A DNA stretch of 64,000 nucleotides from Polaribacter sp. (GCA_029245785.1 JAQWOR010000021.1:1-64000); one strand, 5' to 3'; numbered from the stretch's first letter, positions 7,076 to 17,028 are shown. The notes: generated from the letters alone by a model not told the origin. Numbers and translations: made by a program.

Positions 7076-8701
7076 ATGGGAAGAGGTTTTTTCAACGTTC
7101 CAACAGCTGTAAATGAACCTGTTAAAGGATATGCTCCTGGCTCTCCAGAGAGAGCAGAATTATTAGCTACATATAACGCAATGTTTAACAGCAACATTGA
7201 TGTACCTATGCATATCAATGGCGAAGAAATTCGTACAGGAAACACCAAAAACATTACACCTCCACACGATCATAAACACGTAGTTGGGCAATACCATGTT
7301 GCAGAGAAATCGCATGTAGACGCTGCCATTTCAACAGCATTAGCAGCAAGACAAGAATGGTCTAGCACTAGCTGGACAGAGCGTGCGGCCATCTTTTTAA
7401 AAGCAGCTGAATTACTAGCAGGTCCTTACCGAGCTAAGATGAACGCCGCCACCATGATTGCGCAATCTAAAAACGTACACCAAGCAGAAATTGATGCGGC
7501 TTGTGAAATGATTGATTTTTTCCGTTTCAACGTACAATATATGACCGATATTTTCAAAGACCAACCTGCATCTGCACCTGGAATTTGGAACCGTGTAGAA
7601 TACCGTCCGCTAGAAGGGTTTGTATATGCTATTACGCCTTTTAACTTTACTTCTATTGCCGCCAACTTACCTGCTGCTGCTGCTTTGATGGGAAATGTTG
7701 TGGTTTGGAAGCCTTCAGATCACCAAGCATATTCTGCACAAGTAATAGTAGATTTGTTTAAAGAAGCTGGTTTGCCTGATGGAGTTATCAACGTAATTTA
7801 CGGAGACCCTGTGATGATTACAGATACTGCATTGGCTTCTCCAGATTTCTCAGGATTACATTTTACAGTCTCTACACATGTTTTCAAAAACTTATGGAAA
7901 CAAATTGGAAACAATATTCACAACTACAAAACCTACCCAAGAATTGTTGGAGAAACTGGCAGAAAAGATTTTATCTGGGCTCATAATTCTGCAAATCCAT
8001 TACAAGTAGCAACTGCCATTGTTAGAGGTTCTTTTGAATACCAAGGACAAAAATGTTCTGCAGCTTCACGCGCATACATTCCTGCCTCTCAATGGGAAGC
8101 AGTAAAGAAACATGTAATTGCACAAACCAATGAATTAAAAATGGGGTCTCCAGCAGACACCTCTAATTTTGTAAATGCCGTAATTCACGAAGGTTCTTTT
8201 GATAAAATTGCAAGCTTTTTAGAGGCTGCAAAAAACGATACAAATGCAGAAATTATTGTTGGTGGCGGCCATGATAAATCTGTCGGATATTTTATTGAAC
8301 CTACCGTTATTCTAGCAAAATCTCCCACCTATGCAACCATGACTACCGAGTTGTTTGGCCCTGTAATGACTGTTTATGTTTACGAAGATGCCGAATGGGA
8401 AGCTTCATTAAAACTCGTAGACGAATCTACAGAATATGCCTTAACGGGGGCCATTTTTTCTACCGATAGATATATTGTAGAAAAAGCATCGAAAGAATTA
8501 GAAAATGCAGCCGGAAACTTCTACATCAACGACAAACCAACGGGTGCTGTTGTAGGACAACAACCTTTTGGAGGAGCAAGAGCTTCTGGAACCAATGACA
8601 AAGCAGGTTCTGCTCAAAATTTATTGCGTTGGACTTCTGTTCGTTTGATCAAAGAAACCTTTGTAACACCAACAGATTACAAATATCCGTTCTTAGGATA
8701 A
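7076..8701 (+). CDS. pruA: L-glutamate gamma-semialdehyde dehydrogenase
   Basis: 541 residues, full length for stand-alone P5C dehydrogenases. The enzyme oxidises glutamate gamma-semialdehyde (from proline or ornithine) to glutamate with NAD+. N-terminal MGRGFFNVPTAVNEP is typical of the Bacteroidota/eukaryotic type. The catalytic Cys lies in GQKCSAASR (about residue 327), the general-base region in VGETGRKDF, and GNVVVWKPSD forms the NAD-binding region. It is monocistronic: preceded by its own -7 box and followed by a strong terminator. Confidence 0.95.
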   Translation: MGRGFFNVPTAVNEPVKGYAPGSPERAELLATYNAMFNSNIDVPMHINGEEIRTGNTKNITPPHDHKHVVGQYHVAEKSHVDAAISTALAARQEWSSTSWTERAAIFLKAAELLAGPYRAKMNAATMIAQSKNVHQAEIDAACEMIDFFRFNVQYMTDIFKDQPASAPGIWNRVEYRPLEGFVYAITPFNFTSIAANLPAAAALMGNVVVWKPSDHQAYSAQVIVDLFKEAGLPDGVINVIYGDPVMITDTALASPDFSGLHFTVSTHVFKNLWKQIGNNIHNYKTYPRIVGETGRKDFIWAHNSANPLQVATAIVRGSFEYQGQKCSAASRAYIPASQWEAVKKHVIAQTNELKMGSPADTSNFVNAVIHEGSFDKIASFLEAAKNDTNAEIIVGGGHDKSVGYFIEPTVILAKSPTYATMTTELFGPVMTVYVYEDAEWEASLKLVDESTEYALTGAIFSTDRYIVEKASKELENAAGNFYINDKPTGAVVGQQPFGGARASGTNDKAGSAQNLLRWTSVRLIKETFVTPTDYKYPFLG

Positions 8702-8725
8702 AAGTGAACCTTCTAAGTAAAAAAC

Positions 8726-8761
8726 AAAAAATCCCTCACCAAACTGGTCAGGGATTTTTTT
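8726..8761 (+). terminator. Bidirectional intrinsic terminator between pruA and rsmG
   Basis: AAAAAATCCCT and AGGGATTTTTT form a stem extended by ACC/GGT around a short loop, with A and T runs on either side. It can serve both convergent genes. Confidence 0.85.
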
Positions 8762-8776
8762 ATGCAATTCAACTAT

Positions 8777-9409
8777 TTAATTGCCCTTAAACTTCATGGG
8801 CAAATGCACCACTTTTTTAGTTTCAAAAAAATCTTCATCAAAATAATCGGACAAATCGTATAGAGTAGCTGAAGTATATTTTTGTAGTTCTTCCGTCAAA
8901 TCTCCTCCTTTTAAATACAGAATTCCGTTTTTCAATTCGTGGCGTTGTTTTTTAGAAATTTTCCCCTTTGTCCATCGTACAAAAGTTTCCATTTGCGCCA
9001 CCGCTCTACTCACTATAAAATCATAAGTATCTTTTACTTCTTCTACTCTGCAATTAGAGGATTTCACATTTTCTAATCCCAACCCTTGTACCACTTCATG
9101 CACCACTTTTATTTTTTTTCCAATGCTATCTACTAAATGAAATTGTGTCTCTGGAAATAAGATGGCTAAAGGAATTCCAGGAAAACCTCCTCCTGTTCCA
9201 ACATCCATTACTTTAGCGCCAGGCTGAAACTCCATCACCTTCGCAATCGCTAATGAATGCAGTACGTGACGCAAGTACAACTCATCAATATCTTTACGAG
9301 AAACCACATTGATTCTCAAATTCCAATCTTGATATAATTCTTGGAGTTTTGAAAATTGATCCAGTTGAGTTTCGGTTAAATTTGTGAAATATTTCTGTAT
9401 AATTTCCAT
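8777..9409 (-). CDS. rsmG: 16S rRNA (guanine-527-N7)-methyltransferase
   Basis: 210 residues, the normal length for RsmG. The SAM-binding motif VMDVGTGGGFPGIPLA is unmistakable, preceded by the family's NVVSRKD and LYLRHVLHSLAI blocks and followed by FIVSRAVAQ. It methylates G527 of 16S rRNA in the decoding region; loss gives low-level streptomycin resistance in other bacteria. It ends at the shared terminator with pruA and is divergent from the desaturase gene. Confidence 0.95.
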   Translation of the reverse strand: MEIIQKYFTNLTETQLDQFSKLQELYQDWNLRINVVSRKDIDELYLRHVLHSLAIAKVMEFQPGAKVMDVGTGGGFPGIPLAILFPETQFHLVDSIGKKIKVVHEVVQGLGLENVKSSNCRVEEVKDTYDFIVSRAVAQMETFVRWTKGKISKKQRHELKNGILYLKGGDLTEELQKYTSATLYDLSDYFDEDFFETKKVVHLPMKFKGN

Positions 9410-9501
9410 AAAATAGTAATATTGCGCAAAAATAGTAATTTACAAACAAACAATTCCTATTAAAAATTAACGTTTATCGCATATAGATACTTCAAAAAGC
9501 A

Positions 9502-9509
9502 TATTTTTG
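9502..9509 (+). promoter_or_regulatory. -7 promoter element for the fatty-acid desaturase
   Basis: TATTTTTG fits TAnnTTTG and lies 22 bases before the ATG at 9532, good spacing for a short leader. Confidence 0.45.
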
Positions 9510-9531
9510 TATCTAACTAATAGAACAACAT

Positions 9532-10623
9532 ATGAAAACTATTAACTTTTCTAGAATTGACAAAGCCAAGTTTTTTAAGACTCTAAACAAACGTGTCAAT
9601 ACCTACTTTAAAGAAAACAACATTAAACGTACCGGAAACTGGAAGCTGTACACCAAAGCAGTGTTGATGTTTTCTCTCTTTTTAGTACCAGTGGTTTTAA
9701 GTTTAACAATTGCTATGCCACAATGGCTTTTGTTGTTATTAGCTGTTATTACAGGTATTGGAATGGCCGGAGTTGGAATGAATGTAATGCACGATAGCAA
9801 TCATGATTCTTTTTCTAGCAAAAAATGGGTCAATAAATTAATGGGGAGTAGTATTTATATTCTTGCCGGAAATGTATACAACTGGAAAGTACAACACAAT
9901 GTCTTGCACCATACTTTTACCAATGTAAAAGACCATGATGAAGATATTGATGCAGGTAGAATTATTCGTTTTTCTCCACACGCAAAATGGTTTCCAATAC
10001 ACAAATTTCAAAAATATTATTCTATTTTCCTCTACGGATTATTAACTATTAACTGGGCTATTACTACAGATGTAAAACAAATGCATCGCTATTTGAAACG
10101 AAAATTATCTTATGGAAAATTCCCGAATCCAGCTACAGAATGGACCAAACTAATTATCTCTAAAATAGTATATTACGCCCTATGGATTGCATTGCCTCTT
10201 CTAGTTATAGACATTGCTTGGTGGAAAGTTTTAATTGGTTTTTTTGTAATGCACTATACAGCTGGCATGATTTTAAGCGTGGTTTTTCAACTAGCACATG
10301 TGGTTCCTAACACAGAAATGCCAACTCCAGACAAAGATGGGAATTTAGAACACACATGGGCAGTTCACCAACTGTATACTACATCTAATTTTGCACCAAG
10401 TAATAGGATTGTGAATTTTTATACTGGTGGATTAAATCATCAAGTAGAACATCATATTTTTCCTCATGTATCACATGTTCATTATAAAAAACTAGCAACA
10501 ATTGTAAAAGCTACTGCTGCCGAATTTAATTTGCCTTATAACGAATATCGCACCATGAGAAAAGCCATAATAGAGCACTTTAAGCAACTTAGCTCTTTAG
10601 GAAAGAAACCGCATTTAGCATAA
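9532..10623 (+). CDS. Membrane fatty-acid (acyl-lipid/acyl-CoA) desaturase
   Basis: 363 residues with the three histidine boxes of membrane di-iron desaturases: HDSNH from residue 87, HNVLHH from residue 122, and HQVEHH from residue 303. Hydrophobic pairs lie at about 45-80 and 210-255, giving the usual four-helix topology with boxes on the cytoplasmic side. The form HQVEHHIFP places it with the front-end/linoleoyl-CoA desaturase-like group, though its N-terminus lacks a fused cytochrome b5. It would use an external electron donor. Regiospecificity cannot be read from sequence. The aminotransferase gene starts 24 bases after its stop, so they may share a transcript. Confidence 0.88.
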   Translation: MKTINFSRIDKAKFFKTLNKRVNTYFKENNIKRTGNWKLYTKAVLMFSLFLVPVVLSLTIAMPQWLLLLLAVITGIGMAGVGMNVMHDSNHDSFSSKKWVNKLMGSSIYILAGNVYNWKVQHNVLHHTFTNVKDHDEDIDAGRIIRFSPHAKWFPIHKFQKYYSIFLYGLLTINWAITTDVKQMHRYLKRKLSYGKFPNPATEWTKLIISKIVYYALWIALPLLVIDIAWWKVLIGFFVMHYTAGMILSVVFQLAHVVPNTEMPTPDKDGNLEHTWAVHQLYTTSNFAPSNRIVNFYTGGLNHQVEHHIFPHVSHVHYKKLATIVKATAAEFNLPYNEYRTMRKAIIEHFKQLSSLGKKPHLA

Positions 10624-10647
10624 ACAACTAACAACACACCAGAAAGA

Positions 10648-11835
10648 ATGCCACACCCATTATCAGACAGGATTAACAGTTTGCCCATCTCTCAAACCTT
10701 GGCAATGGCTGCCAAAGCAAGAGAATTAAAAGCTGCAGGAAAAGATATTATCAGCTTAAGTTTAGGAGAACCTGACTTTAACACACCCGATTTTATCAAA
10801 GATGCAGCTATTGAAGCCATCAATCAAGATTACAACTCGTATACTCCTGTTGACGGATATCCAGCACTAAAAGAAGCGATTTGCACCAAATTTAAGCGCG
10901 ATAACGGCTTGGAATACCAACCCAATCAAATTGTAGTGTCTACAGGCGCAAAACAATCTATTGCAAACATTGCTCAAGTGTTATTAAACCCAGGTGATGA
11001 AGTTTTACTACCAGCACCTTATTGGGTAAGCTACTCTGCAATTGCTATTTTATGTGAAGCTACTTTTGTTGAAATCCCCTCTTCTATTGATACTGATTTT
11101 AAAATTACCCCTGCGCAATTAGAAGCGGCAATTACGCCAAAAACAAAAATGATTTTCTTTAACTCGCCAAACAATCCAAGCGGAACGATATACAGCGAAG
11201 AGGAGTACAGAGCATTGGCAAAAGTATTAGGAAAACATCCGCAGATATATGTCTTATCGGATGAAATTTATGAACACATCAACTACGGAGCAAAAGCATT
11301 TAGCTTTGCTGCGATTGAAAACATGTACGACCGAACCATTACAGTAAACGGATTGGCAAAAGCGTTTGCAATGACAGGCTGGAGAATTGGATATATTGGC
11401 GCACCGCAGTGGATTGCCAAAGCCTGTACAAAAATGCAAGGACAAATTACTTCTGGAGCAAATTGCATTGCTCAAAGAGCTGCAATTACCGCTGTTTTAG
11501 CACCTGTCTCTAACATTAAATACATGGTCGATGAATTTCAAAACCGTAGAGATATGGTGTTGAATTTATTAGGAAAAATAGACGGATTCAAATTAAACAT
11601 ACCTGAAGGTGCTTTTTATGTTTTTCCAGACGTTTCAAATTTCTTTGGAAAAACGTTTAAAGGAAAAACCATCAACAATGCAAGTGATTTTTCTATGCTG
11701 TTATTAGAAGAAGCAAATGTGGCAACAGTTACCGGCGATGCTTTTGGAGCGCCAAATTGTATTCGAATGTCATATGCAGCCTCTGAAAGTCAATTGAGAG
11801 AAGCCATAAAAAGAATTGAAAAAGTGTTGAGCTAG
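10648..11835 (+). CDS. PLP-dependent aspartate/aromatic-type aminotransferase (class I)
   Basis: 395 residues with the fold-type I aminotransferase layout. Motifs are SLGEPDF and YTPVDGYPALKEAI near the N-terminus, the PLP-contact region STGAKQSI, NSPNNPSGTIYS, LSDEIYEHI, and the Schiff-base lysine at about 238 in NGLAKAFAMTGWRIGY. The C-terminal arginine that binds the substrate carboxylate is in CIRMSYA. It resembles Bacteroidota aspartate aminotransferases of the Ib group; other dicarboxylic or aromatic substrates are possible. Its last four bases overlap the convergent gene. Confidence 0.88.
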   Translation: MPHPLSDRINSLPISQTLAMAAKARELKAAGKDIISLSLGEPDFNTPDFIKDAAIEAINQDYNSYTPVDGYPALKEAICTKFKRDNGLEYQPNQIVVSTGAKQSIANIAQVLLNPGDEVLLPAPYWVSYSAIAILCEATFVEIPSSIDTDFKITPAQLEAAITPKTKMIFFNSPNNPSGTIYSEEEYRALAKVLGKHPQIYVLSDEIYEHINYGAKAFSFAAIENMYDRTITVNGLAKAFAMTGWRIGYIGAPQWIAKACTKMQGQITSGANCIAQRAAITAVLAPVSNIKYMVDEFQNRRDMVLNLLGKIDGFKLNIPEGAFYVFPDVSNFFGKTFKGKTINNASDFSMLLLEEANVATVTGDAFGAPNCIRMSYAASESQLREAIKRIEKVLS

Positions 11836-12296
11836 TGCTTATTCGCTTTCTTAGAAGGCATTTTTAAATACAACACTAATTTATCATAATCGATTACTGC
11901 TTTTCCTTTTTCTAAAATATCGGCGCCAATAATTCCTTGTACTTCTCTGGCTTTGTGTTGCGTTAAAGCGGTGTTTACATGAATTAAATTGAACAAAACT
12001 AAATGGCTTCTATTGGTTTTCCAAGTGCCAATTTTTAAGGTGTTGTTTTCAGACTTCTGTGTCTCCATCTCTGTAGCTCCAGCACTAGCAGCCTTTGTTT
12101 CAGATGCTTCAGCAATTAAGTTAAAATGCTCAATTAAATTGAGCCCAACACAAGAGTTGGAAGCACCAGTATCTAAAATAAACCGTCCTTTAACACCATT
12201 GATTTTTGCTGTCAATTCTAGATGATTGGTCGCCATTCTTTTTAATTTAATTCGAATGTATCCCTTTTTTAACAATAGATTTTTCAGACTTGCCAT
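11832..12296 (-). CDS. Retropepsin-like aspartic protease domain protein
   Basis: 154 residues with FILDTGASNSCVG (Asp at about 42), the active-site motif of clan AA single-domain aspartic proteases, and QGIIGADILEKGKAVIDYDK, the matching flap/hydrophobic-Gly block. Such proteins work as homodimers, each giving one DTGA. There is no signal peptide, so it should be cytosolic. A second start at Met21 (MATNHLELTAK) would trim a basic segment and is possible. Substrates are unknown. It overlaps the aminotransferase end by four bases and is divergent from tatD. Confidence 0.8.
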   Translation of the reverse strand: MASLKNLLLKKGYIRIKLKRMATNHLELTAKINGVKGRFILDTGASNSCVGLNLIEHFNLIAEASETKAASAGATEMETQKSENNTLKIGTWKTNRSHLVLFNLIHVNTALTQHKAREVQGIIGADILEKGKAVIDYDKLVLYLKMPSKKANKH

Positions 12297-12303
12297 TTAA
12301 CTG

Positions 12304-12311
12304 TATTTTTG
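12304..12311 (+). promoter_or_regulatory. -7 promoter element for tatD
   Basis: TATTTTTG lies 17 bases upstream of ATG 12329, which supports that start over an in-frame codon at 12290 located upstream of the promoter. Confidence 0.45.
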
Positions 12312-12328
12312 TCAAAAATACGTTTTTA

Positions 12329-13093
12329 ATGATTACCGATACGCACACGCATTTATATTCTGAACAATTTGATGAAGACAGAGACATCATGATGCAACGT
12401 GCCTTTGATGCAGGTATTTCTCGTTTTTTTATTCCCGCTATAGACGCCTCTTACACAGAACGCATGTTTCATTTGGAAACTGCGTACCCAAAAAATATTT
12501 TCTTGATGATGGGATTGCACCCAACTTCTGTAAAAGAGAATTACAAAGAAGAATTGGCCCATGTCAAAAAATGGATTGACCAACGACATTTTTACGCCAT
12601 TGGAGAAATCGGTATTGACTTGTATTGGGACAACACCTTTTTAGCTCAGCAACAAGAAGCATTTAGAACCCAAATTCAATGGGCAAAAGAAAAAAAACTT
12701 CCAATAGTAATTCATTGTCGTGATGCATTTGATGAAATTTTTGAGGTATTAGAGGCAGAAAAAAGTGACGATTTACGAGGAATTTTTCATTGCTTTACAG
12801 GAACATTAAAACAGGCTAAAAAAGCCATTTCATATCATATGAAACTCGGAATTGGCGGTGTCGCAACCTTTAAAAACGGTAAAATTGATCAATTTCTAAA
12901 CCAAATAGCCCTCAAACATATTGTCTTAGAAACAGACTCGCCTTATTTAGCTCCAACCCCCTACAGAGGAAAACGAAATGAAAGTGCTTACATCACACAA
13001 GTGATTGATAAATTGGTTGCCATTTATGGGCTACCTTTCCAAGAAATTACAGAAATTACCACTCAGAATTCTAAAGAAATTTTTGGTGTCTAA
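12329..13093 (+). CDS. tatD: TatD family metal-dependent hydrolase
   Basis: 254 residues from ATG 12329, giving the canonical N-terminus MITDTHTHLYSEQFDED, where HxH binds metal. Other ligands appear in GEIGIDLYWD, VIHCRDAFDE, IFHCFTGT and ETDSPYLAP. TatD enzymes are TIM-barrel metallohydrolases acting as 3'-5' DNA exonucleases or D-tyrosyl-tRNA-type deacylases; the family does not separate these by motif. The gene overlaps the start of the alkyltransferase gene by about 8 bases, indicating a two-gene DNA-repair transcript. Confidence 0.9.
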   Translation: MITDTHTHLYSEQFDEDRDIMMQRAFDAGISRFFIPAIDASYTERMFHLETAYPKNIFLMMGLHPTSVKENYKEELAHVKKWIDQRHFYAIGEIGIDLYWDNTFLAQQQEAFRTQIQWAKEKKLPIVIHCRDAFDEIFEVLEAEKSDDLRGIFHCFTGTLKQAKKAISYHMKLGIGGVATFKNGKIDQFLNQIALKHIVLETDSPYLAPTPYRGKRNESAYITQVIDKLVAIYGLPFQEITEITTQNSKEIFGV

Positions 13094-13592
13094 TCAAACC
13101 ATACACTACAAAACACCTATTGGTACTGCAAAAATTGTAGGAGATGAAAACGGAATCCAATCGGTTTCTGTATTGGATAATGACTTCTCCGCCTGTTTGC
13201 CGAGCAAGCAAATTAAAGACAACACAGACATTCCTGCTTGTTTACAAGAATGTGTTATGCAACTAAAAGAATACTTTAAAGGAGAAAGAATTGAATTCAC
13301 TGTAAAATTAAACCCACAAGGAACCGAATTTCAACAACGGGTTTGGAAAGAATTGTTACACATTCCGTTTAGCAAAACCAGAACATATTTAGAACAATCA
13401 AAAGCATTGGGAGATGTAAAAGCCATTAGAGCCGTTGCCGCTGCCAACGGGAAAAACCCAATTTGGATACTCATTCCCTGCCACAGAGTACTTGGAACTG
13501 ACGGTTCTTTGACAGGATATGCCGGTGGACTTTGGAGAAAAAAATGGCTGCTAGCGCATGAAAGCCCTGTAAAACAACAATCACTTTTTTAA
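13086..13592 (+). CDS. ogt: Methylated-DNA--[protein]-cysteine S-methyltransferase
   Basis: 168 residues if started at GTG 13086 (TTG 13083 is equally possible). The frame is open further upstream to 13005, but that part lies inside tatD and lacks family similarity. The acceptor motif is IPCHRVLG, with GTEFQQRVWKELLHIPFSKTRTYLEQ as the conserved core, shown here only to mark the domain's start, and GYAGGLWRKKWLLAHE at the C-terminus. It repairs O6-alkylguanine and O4-alkylthymine by suicidal transfer to Cys. A second homologue without the Cys is encoded at 42990-43319. Confidence 0.9.
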   Translation: MSNQTIHYKTPIGTAKIVGDENGIQSVSVLDNDFSACLPSKQIKDNTDIPACLQECVMQLKEYFKGERIEFTVKLNPQGTEFQQRVWKELLHIPFSKTRTYLEQSKALGDVKAIRAVAAANGKNPIWILIPCHRVLGTDGSLTGYAGGLWRKKWLLAHESPVKQQSLF

Positions 13593-13650
13593 CTTCACAA
13601 GGTCACCTCAATAGAATAAACTATTTTTACATTTCATTCGTTTGTGTTTT

Positions 13651-16600
13651 ATGACAAAGAAATTACTTCTTATCAATTTTCTTTTGATCGGTTTTTTTGC
13701 CCAATCGCAAATTACATCCACCGATTTTCGTTCTAAAACATTCCTTCTTGTAAAAGACACCATTCAGATTGACACCCTTAGTATTAACTCACAAAAATTT
13801 AAGGTACTAACCGCTAAAAACAAAGAAATAAAATCGTCTGAATATCAAATTGATTTTAGCAAAGCCATACTCATTATCAATTCGAAAAAATACCCTAAAA
13901 TCATTGTTGAGTATTTTCGATTTCCTGATTTCATCACCAAATCCTATAGCGTTTTTGACGAACGTATTATCGTTCCAAATACAAGCAACACAAAAAAACT
14001 ATACAGCTTAACAAGCAATAAAAAACGGTCAAAAACCATTTTATTTGAAGGGCTAAATACCAACGGAAATATTACTCGAGGCATTACCATTGGCAACAAC
14101 CAAAACTCGGTAGTCAATGCTACTTTAGATTTAGATATCGAAGGAAAACTATCTAAAGACATTGCACTAAAAGCCCATATTTACGACACCAATATTCCGC
14201 TACAAGACAATGGATATTCACAGAATATTACCGATTTTGATCGTATTTTCATGGAATTAACGAGTAAAAAGTGGCGCGTAAAAGCAGGAGATTTGGACTT
14301 AAAAAATAGTGAAAGCTTTTTTTTTCAATTGATAAAAAAAGTAGCTGGACTAGAAGTAGAAGCTGATATTAACGACCAAACATCAGTATTGGCTTCTGGA
14401 GCCATTGTTAGAGGTCGGTTTTCTGAGTTTAATTTTATGGGAAAGGAAGGAAATCAAGGGCCTTATCGAATTTTTGGTCCAGAGCAAGAATCTTACATTA
14501 TTATTGTTGCTGGAAGTGATGCCTTATATGCCAACGGAATAGCATTACAACGCGGAGAAAATAACGATTACACGATCGATTACAATACGGCAGAAATACG
14601 GTTTAACACAACCTTTCCCGTTACAAATGACATGCGATTTCATATAGAATACCAATATTCTGATAGAAATTATACCCGATTTGTTACCTATGAAAAGGCC
14701 AATTACAAAGGAGAAAAAATCAGTGTAAACGGGTTTTTCTACAATGAAAACGACGCTAAAAACCAGCCTGTACAACAATCTTTAACGGATGCTCAAAAAC
14801 AAATTTTAGCGGATGCTGGAAATGACCTTTCGAAAATGATTGCTCAAAGCGCGTATAAAGATGTGTATTCTGACAGTAAAATTCTATATAAAAAACGCGT
14901 GGTAGGAACTATAGAAACTTTTGAGCATTCTAACAAGCCAACAGATGAACTATACAATGTACGCTTTACTTTTGTAGGCACAAACAAAGGAGACTATCTG
15001 CTCGATAAAACCATTGCTATTGGAAACATTTTTAAATTTGTAGGTGAAAACTTGGGAAGTTACAACCCAACTATTCGTTTAGCGGCGCCTTCTAAATCTC
15101 AAATTTCAGTGGTAAACGCTACGTACACCCCAAATAAAAAAACAACGCTGTTTTCAGAAATTGCACTAAGTAATAACGACCTGAATCTATTTTCATCTAT
15201 TGACGATACTCAGAACAAAGGAATGGCAACAAAATTAAATTGGAAACAATTACTCATAGACAACAAATGGCAATTTTCAACAGATTTCGACTATGAGTTT
15301 GTGCATCAAAATTTCAACACAGAGCAAGGGTTTGAAAGTATTGAATATGAAAGAGATTGGAACCTCATAAATCCACTCGGAAACAAACAATTGCTAAGCA
15401 CTCGTTTTATCTTGAAAAAGAAAAAAAACAACTTGATAACATATCATTTTCAATTGTTAGACTATTCTAAAAACTACACCGGTATCAAACACCAATTTAA
15501 CAGCAGTACGCAATTAAAAAACACTAATTTTTCTGTTAACGGAAGCTTGTTAAACAACACTTCGTCTATAGAAGTCAATCACTTTTTAAGAGCAAAAGCA
15601 ACTGTAGAGCATCGCTTTACCAAAAAATGGATTGGTGGGTTTTTCAATCTAGAAACCAACAAAAGAACAACTAAAAACACGGCCGAATTCAACCTATTAA
15701 GTTACCGATTTAAAGAAGCCGAAACCTATATTGGTTTTGGAGATAGCACAAAAGTTTTTGCAAAAATCGGATTTAAGTATCGAGAAAATGACAGCATTAA
15801 AAAAGGCGATTTTACACAAACAACCCGTCGAAAAACAACATACCTTAACAGCACAATCATTCAAAACACAAACAGCAACTTAACGGTATTTGCAAACTAT
15901 AGAGCCACTAAAAATAGCTTTACAAACAATGAACAGTCTCTAAACTCTAAAATCGTTTACAGTCAGAAATTATTTTCGAACTTCGTTCATTTACATACTA
16001 CTTATGAAACCTCATCTGGCAACATTCCTCGGCAAGAATATGTGTATATAAAAACAGAACCCGGGCAAGGTTATTATACTTGGATCGATTATAATAATAA
16101 TGAAATTAAAGAATTTAACGAGTTTGAAATTGCAAAATTTAAAGACCAAGCCGACTATTTACGTGTGGCATTACCTAATATCAATTACATCAATACGCAG
16201 CGTGCTAAATGGGTGCAATCTATTGTAGTGAACCCTTCGCAATGGGCGCGTGCATCTGGATTAAAAAAAATGATTTCTCATTTGTACAATCAAACCTATT
16301 TTTTGATCGATAATGAACAAAAAAGAACAACAAATGCCTTTAATTGGAATCCGTTTGACATTGATGACTCTAACCTGCTAGGATTAAATTTTAGCCTTAG
16401 AAATAGCTTGTTTTTCAATAAAAGCTTACAAAATTACAGTGTAACATATACGTATGGAAAGTCTAAAAATAAGCAATTGTACAGCATTGGAAATCAAGAA
16501 AACACCACCAATTTACACCAACTAGAACTGCAACATAAATTAGGAAAATTTTGGTTGCTAGATTTCAAATCAAGTCGCTCAAAAAACAAAGTATTGACAG

Positions 16601-17028
16601 AGAATTTTGCGAATAAAAATTATCAGATCAATAGCGCAGATGTGCTTTCAAAATTTACATTCTTATACCATAAAGACCATCGATTTTCTGTGTTTTATCA
16701 ATTTAAAGACAAAAAAAATGTTGTGCTAGATTTTGAAAAACTTCAACAACAAAACTTAGGTATTTCTTATTTTCACCATCGCAATAAGAGCTCTCAAATA
16801 AGCGCAGAAACAAACCTGTTTGTAAATAATTTTAAAGGCAATCAAAACAGCCCCGTTTCCTATCAAATGCTAGAAGGCTTACAAACAGGAAAAAACTATA
16901 CCTGGAACTTAATCTACCAGCAAAAAATAAATTCATTCTTACAAATGAATCTTAGCTATTTAGGAAGAAAAAGCGAAAATTCAAACACAATTCACACGGG
17001 ATCTGTTCAATTGAGAGCAAATTTTTAA
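13651..17028 (+). CDS. Large outer-membrane protein of unknown function
   Basis: 1125 residues from ATG 13651 (an upstream TTG at 13642 adds three residues). The signal peptide ends FFAQSQ. The first 120 residues form a beta-rich region, followed by GLNTNGNITRGITIGNNQNS and long alternating amphipathic strands with aromatic ends (such as RFHIEYQYSDRNYTRF) that persist to the final VQLRANF, an outer-membrane barrel ending in Phe. There is no TonB plug motif and no T9SS C-terminal signal. Most likely it is a large beta-barrel with an N-terminal periplasmic part. I recognise it as a conserved Bacteroidota hypothetical, not as a named family. No terminator is clear before the next gene. Confidence 0.75.
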   Translation: MTKKLLLINFLLIGFFAQSQITSTDFRSKTFLLVKDTIQIDTLSINSQKFKVLTAKNKEIKSSEYQIDFSKAILIINSKKYPKIIVEYFRFPDFITKSYSVFDERIIVPNTSNTKKLYSLTSNKKRSKTILFEGLNTNGNITRGITIGNNQNSVVNATLDLDIEGKLSKDIALKAHIYDTNIPLQDNGYSQNITDFDRIFMELTSKKWRVKAGDLDLKNSESFFFQLIKKVAGLEVEADINDQTSVLASGAIVRGRFSEFNFMGKEGNQGPYRIFGPEQESYIIIVAGSDALYANGIALQRGENNDYTIDYNTAEIRFNTTFPVTNDMRFHIEYQYSDRNYTRFVTYEKANYKGEKISVNGFFYNENDAKNQPVQQSLTDAQKQILADAGNDLSKMIAQSAYKDVYSDSKILYKKRVVGTIETFEHSNKPTDELYNVRFTFVGTNKGDYLLDKTIAIGNIFKFVGENLGSYNPTIRLAAPSKSQISVVNATYTPNKKTTLFSEIALSNNDLNLFSSIDDTQNKGMATKLNWKQLLIDNKWQFSTDFDYEFVHQNFNTEQGFESIEYERDWNLINPLGNKQLLSTRFILKKKKNNLITYHFQLLDYSKNYTGIKHQFNSSTQLKNTNFSVNGSLLNNTSSIEVNHFLRAKATVEHRFTKKWIGGFFNLETNKRTTKNTAEFNLLSYRFKEAETYIGFGDSTKVFAKIGFKYRENDSIKKGDFTQTTRRKTTYLNSTIIQNTNSNLTVFANYRATKNSFTNNEQSLNSKIVYSQKLFSNFVHLHTTYETSSGNIPRQEYVYIKTEPGQGYYTWIDYNNNEIKEFNEFEIAKFKDQADYLRVALPNINYINTQRAKWVQSIVVNPSQWARASGLKKMISHLYNQTYFLIDNEQKRTTNAFNWNPFDIDDSNLLGLNFSLRNSLFFNKSLQNYSVTYTYGKSKNKQLYSIGNQENTTNLHQLELQHKLGKFWLLDFKSSRSKNKVLTENFANKNYQINSADVLSKFTFLYHKDHRFSVFYQFKDKKNVVLDFEKLQQQNLGISYFHHRNKSSQISAETNLFVNNFKGNQNSPVSYQMLEGLQTGKNYTWNLIYQQKINSFLQMNLSYLGRKSENSNTIHTGSVQLRANF

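Noticed and set aside
13005-13085. Longer N-terminus for ogt
   Set aside because: These 27 codons lie inside tatD, lack family similarity and would make an overlap of about 90 bases; a TTG/GTG start at 13083-13086 gives the family length.
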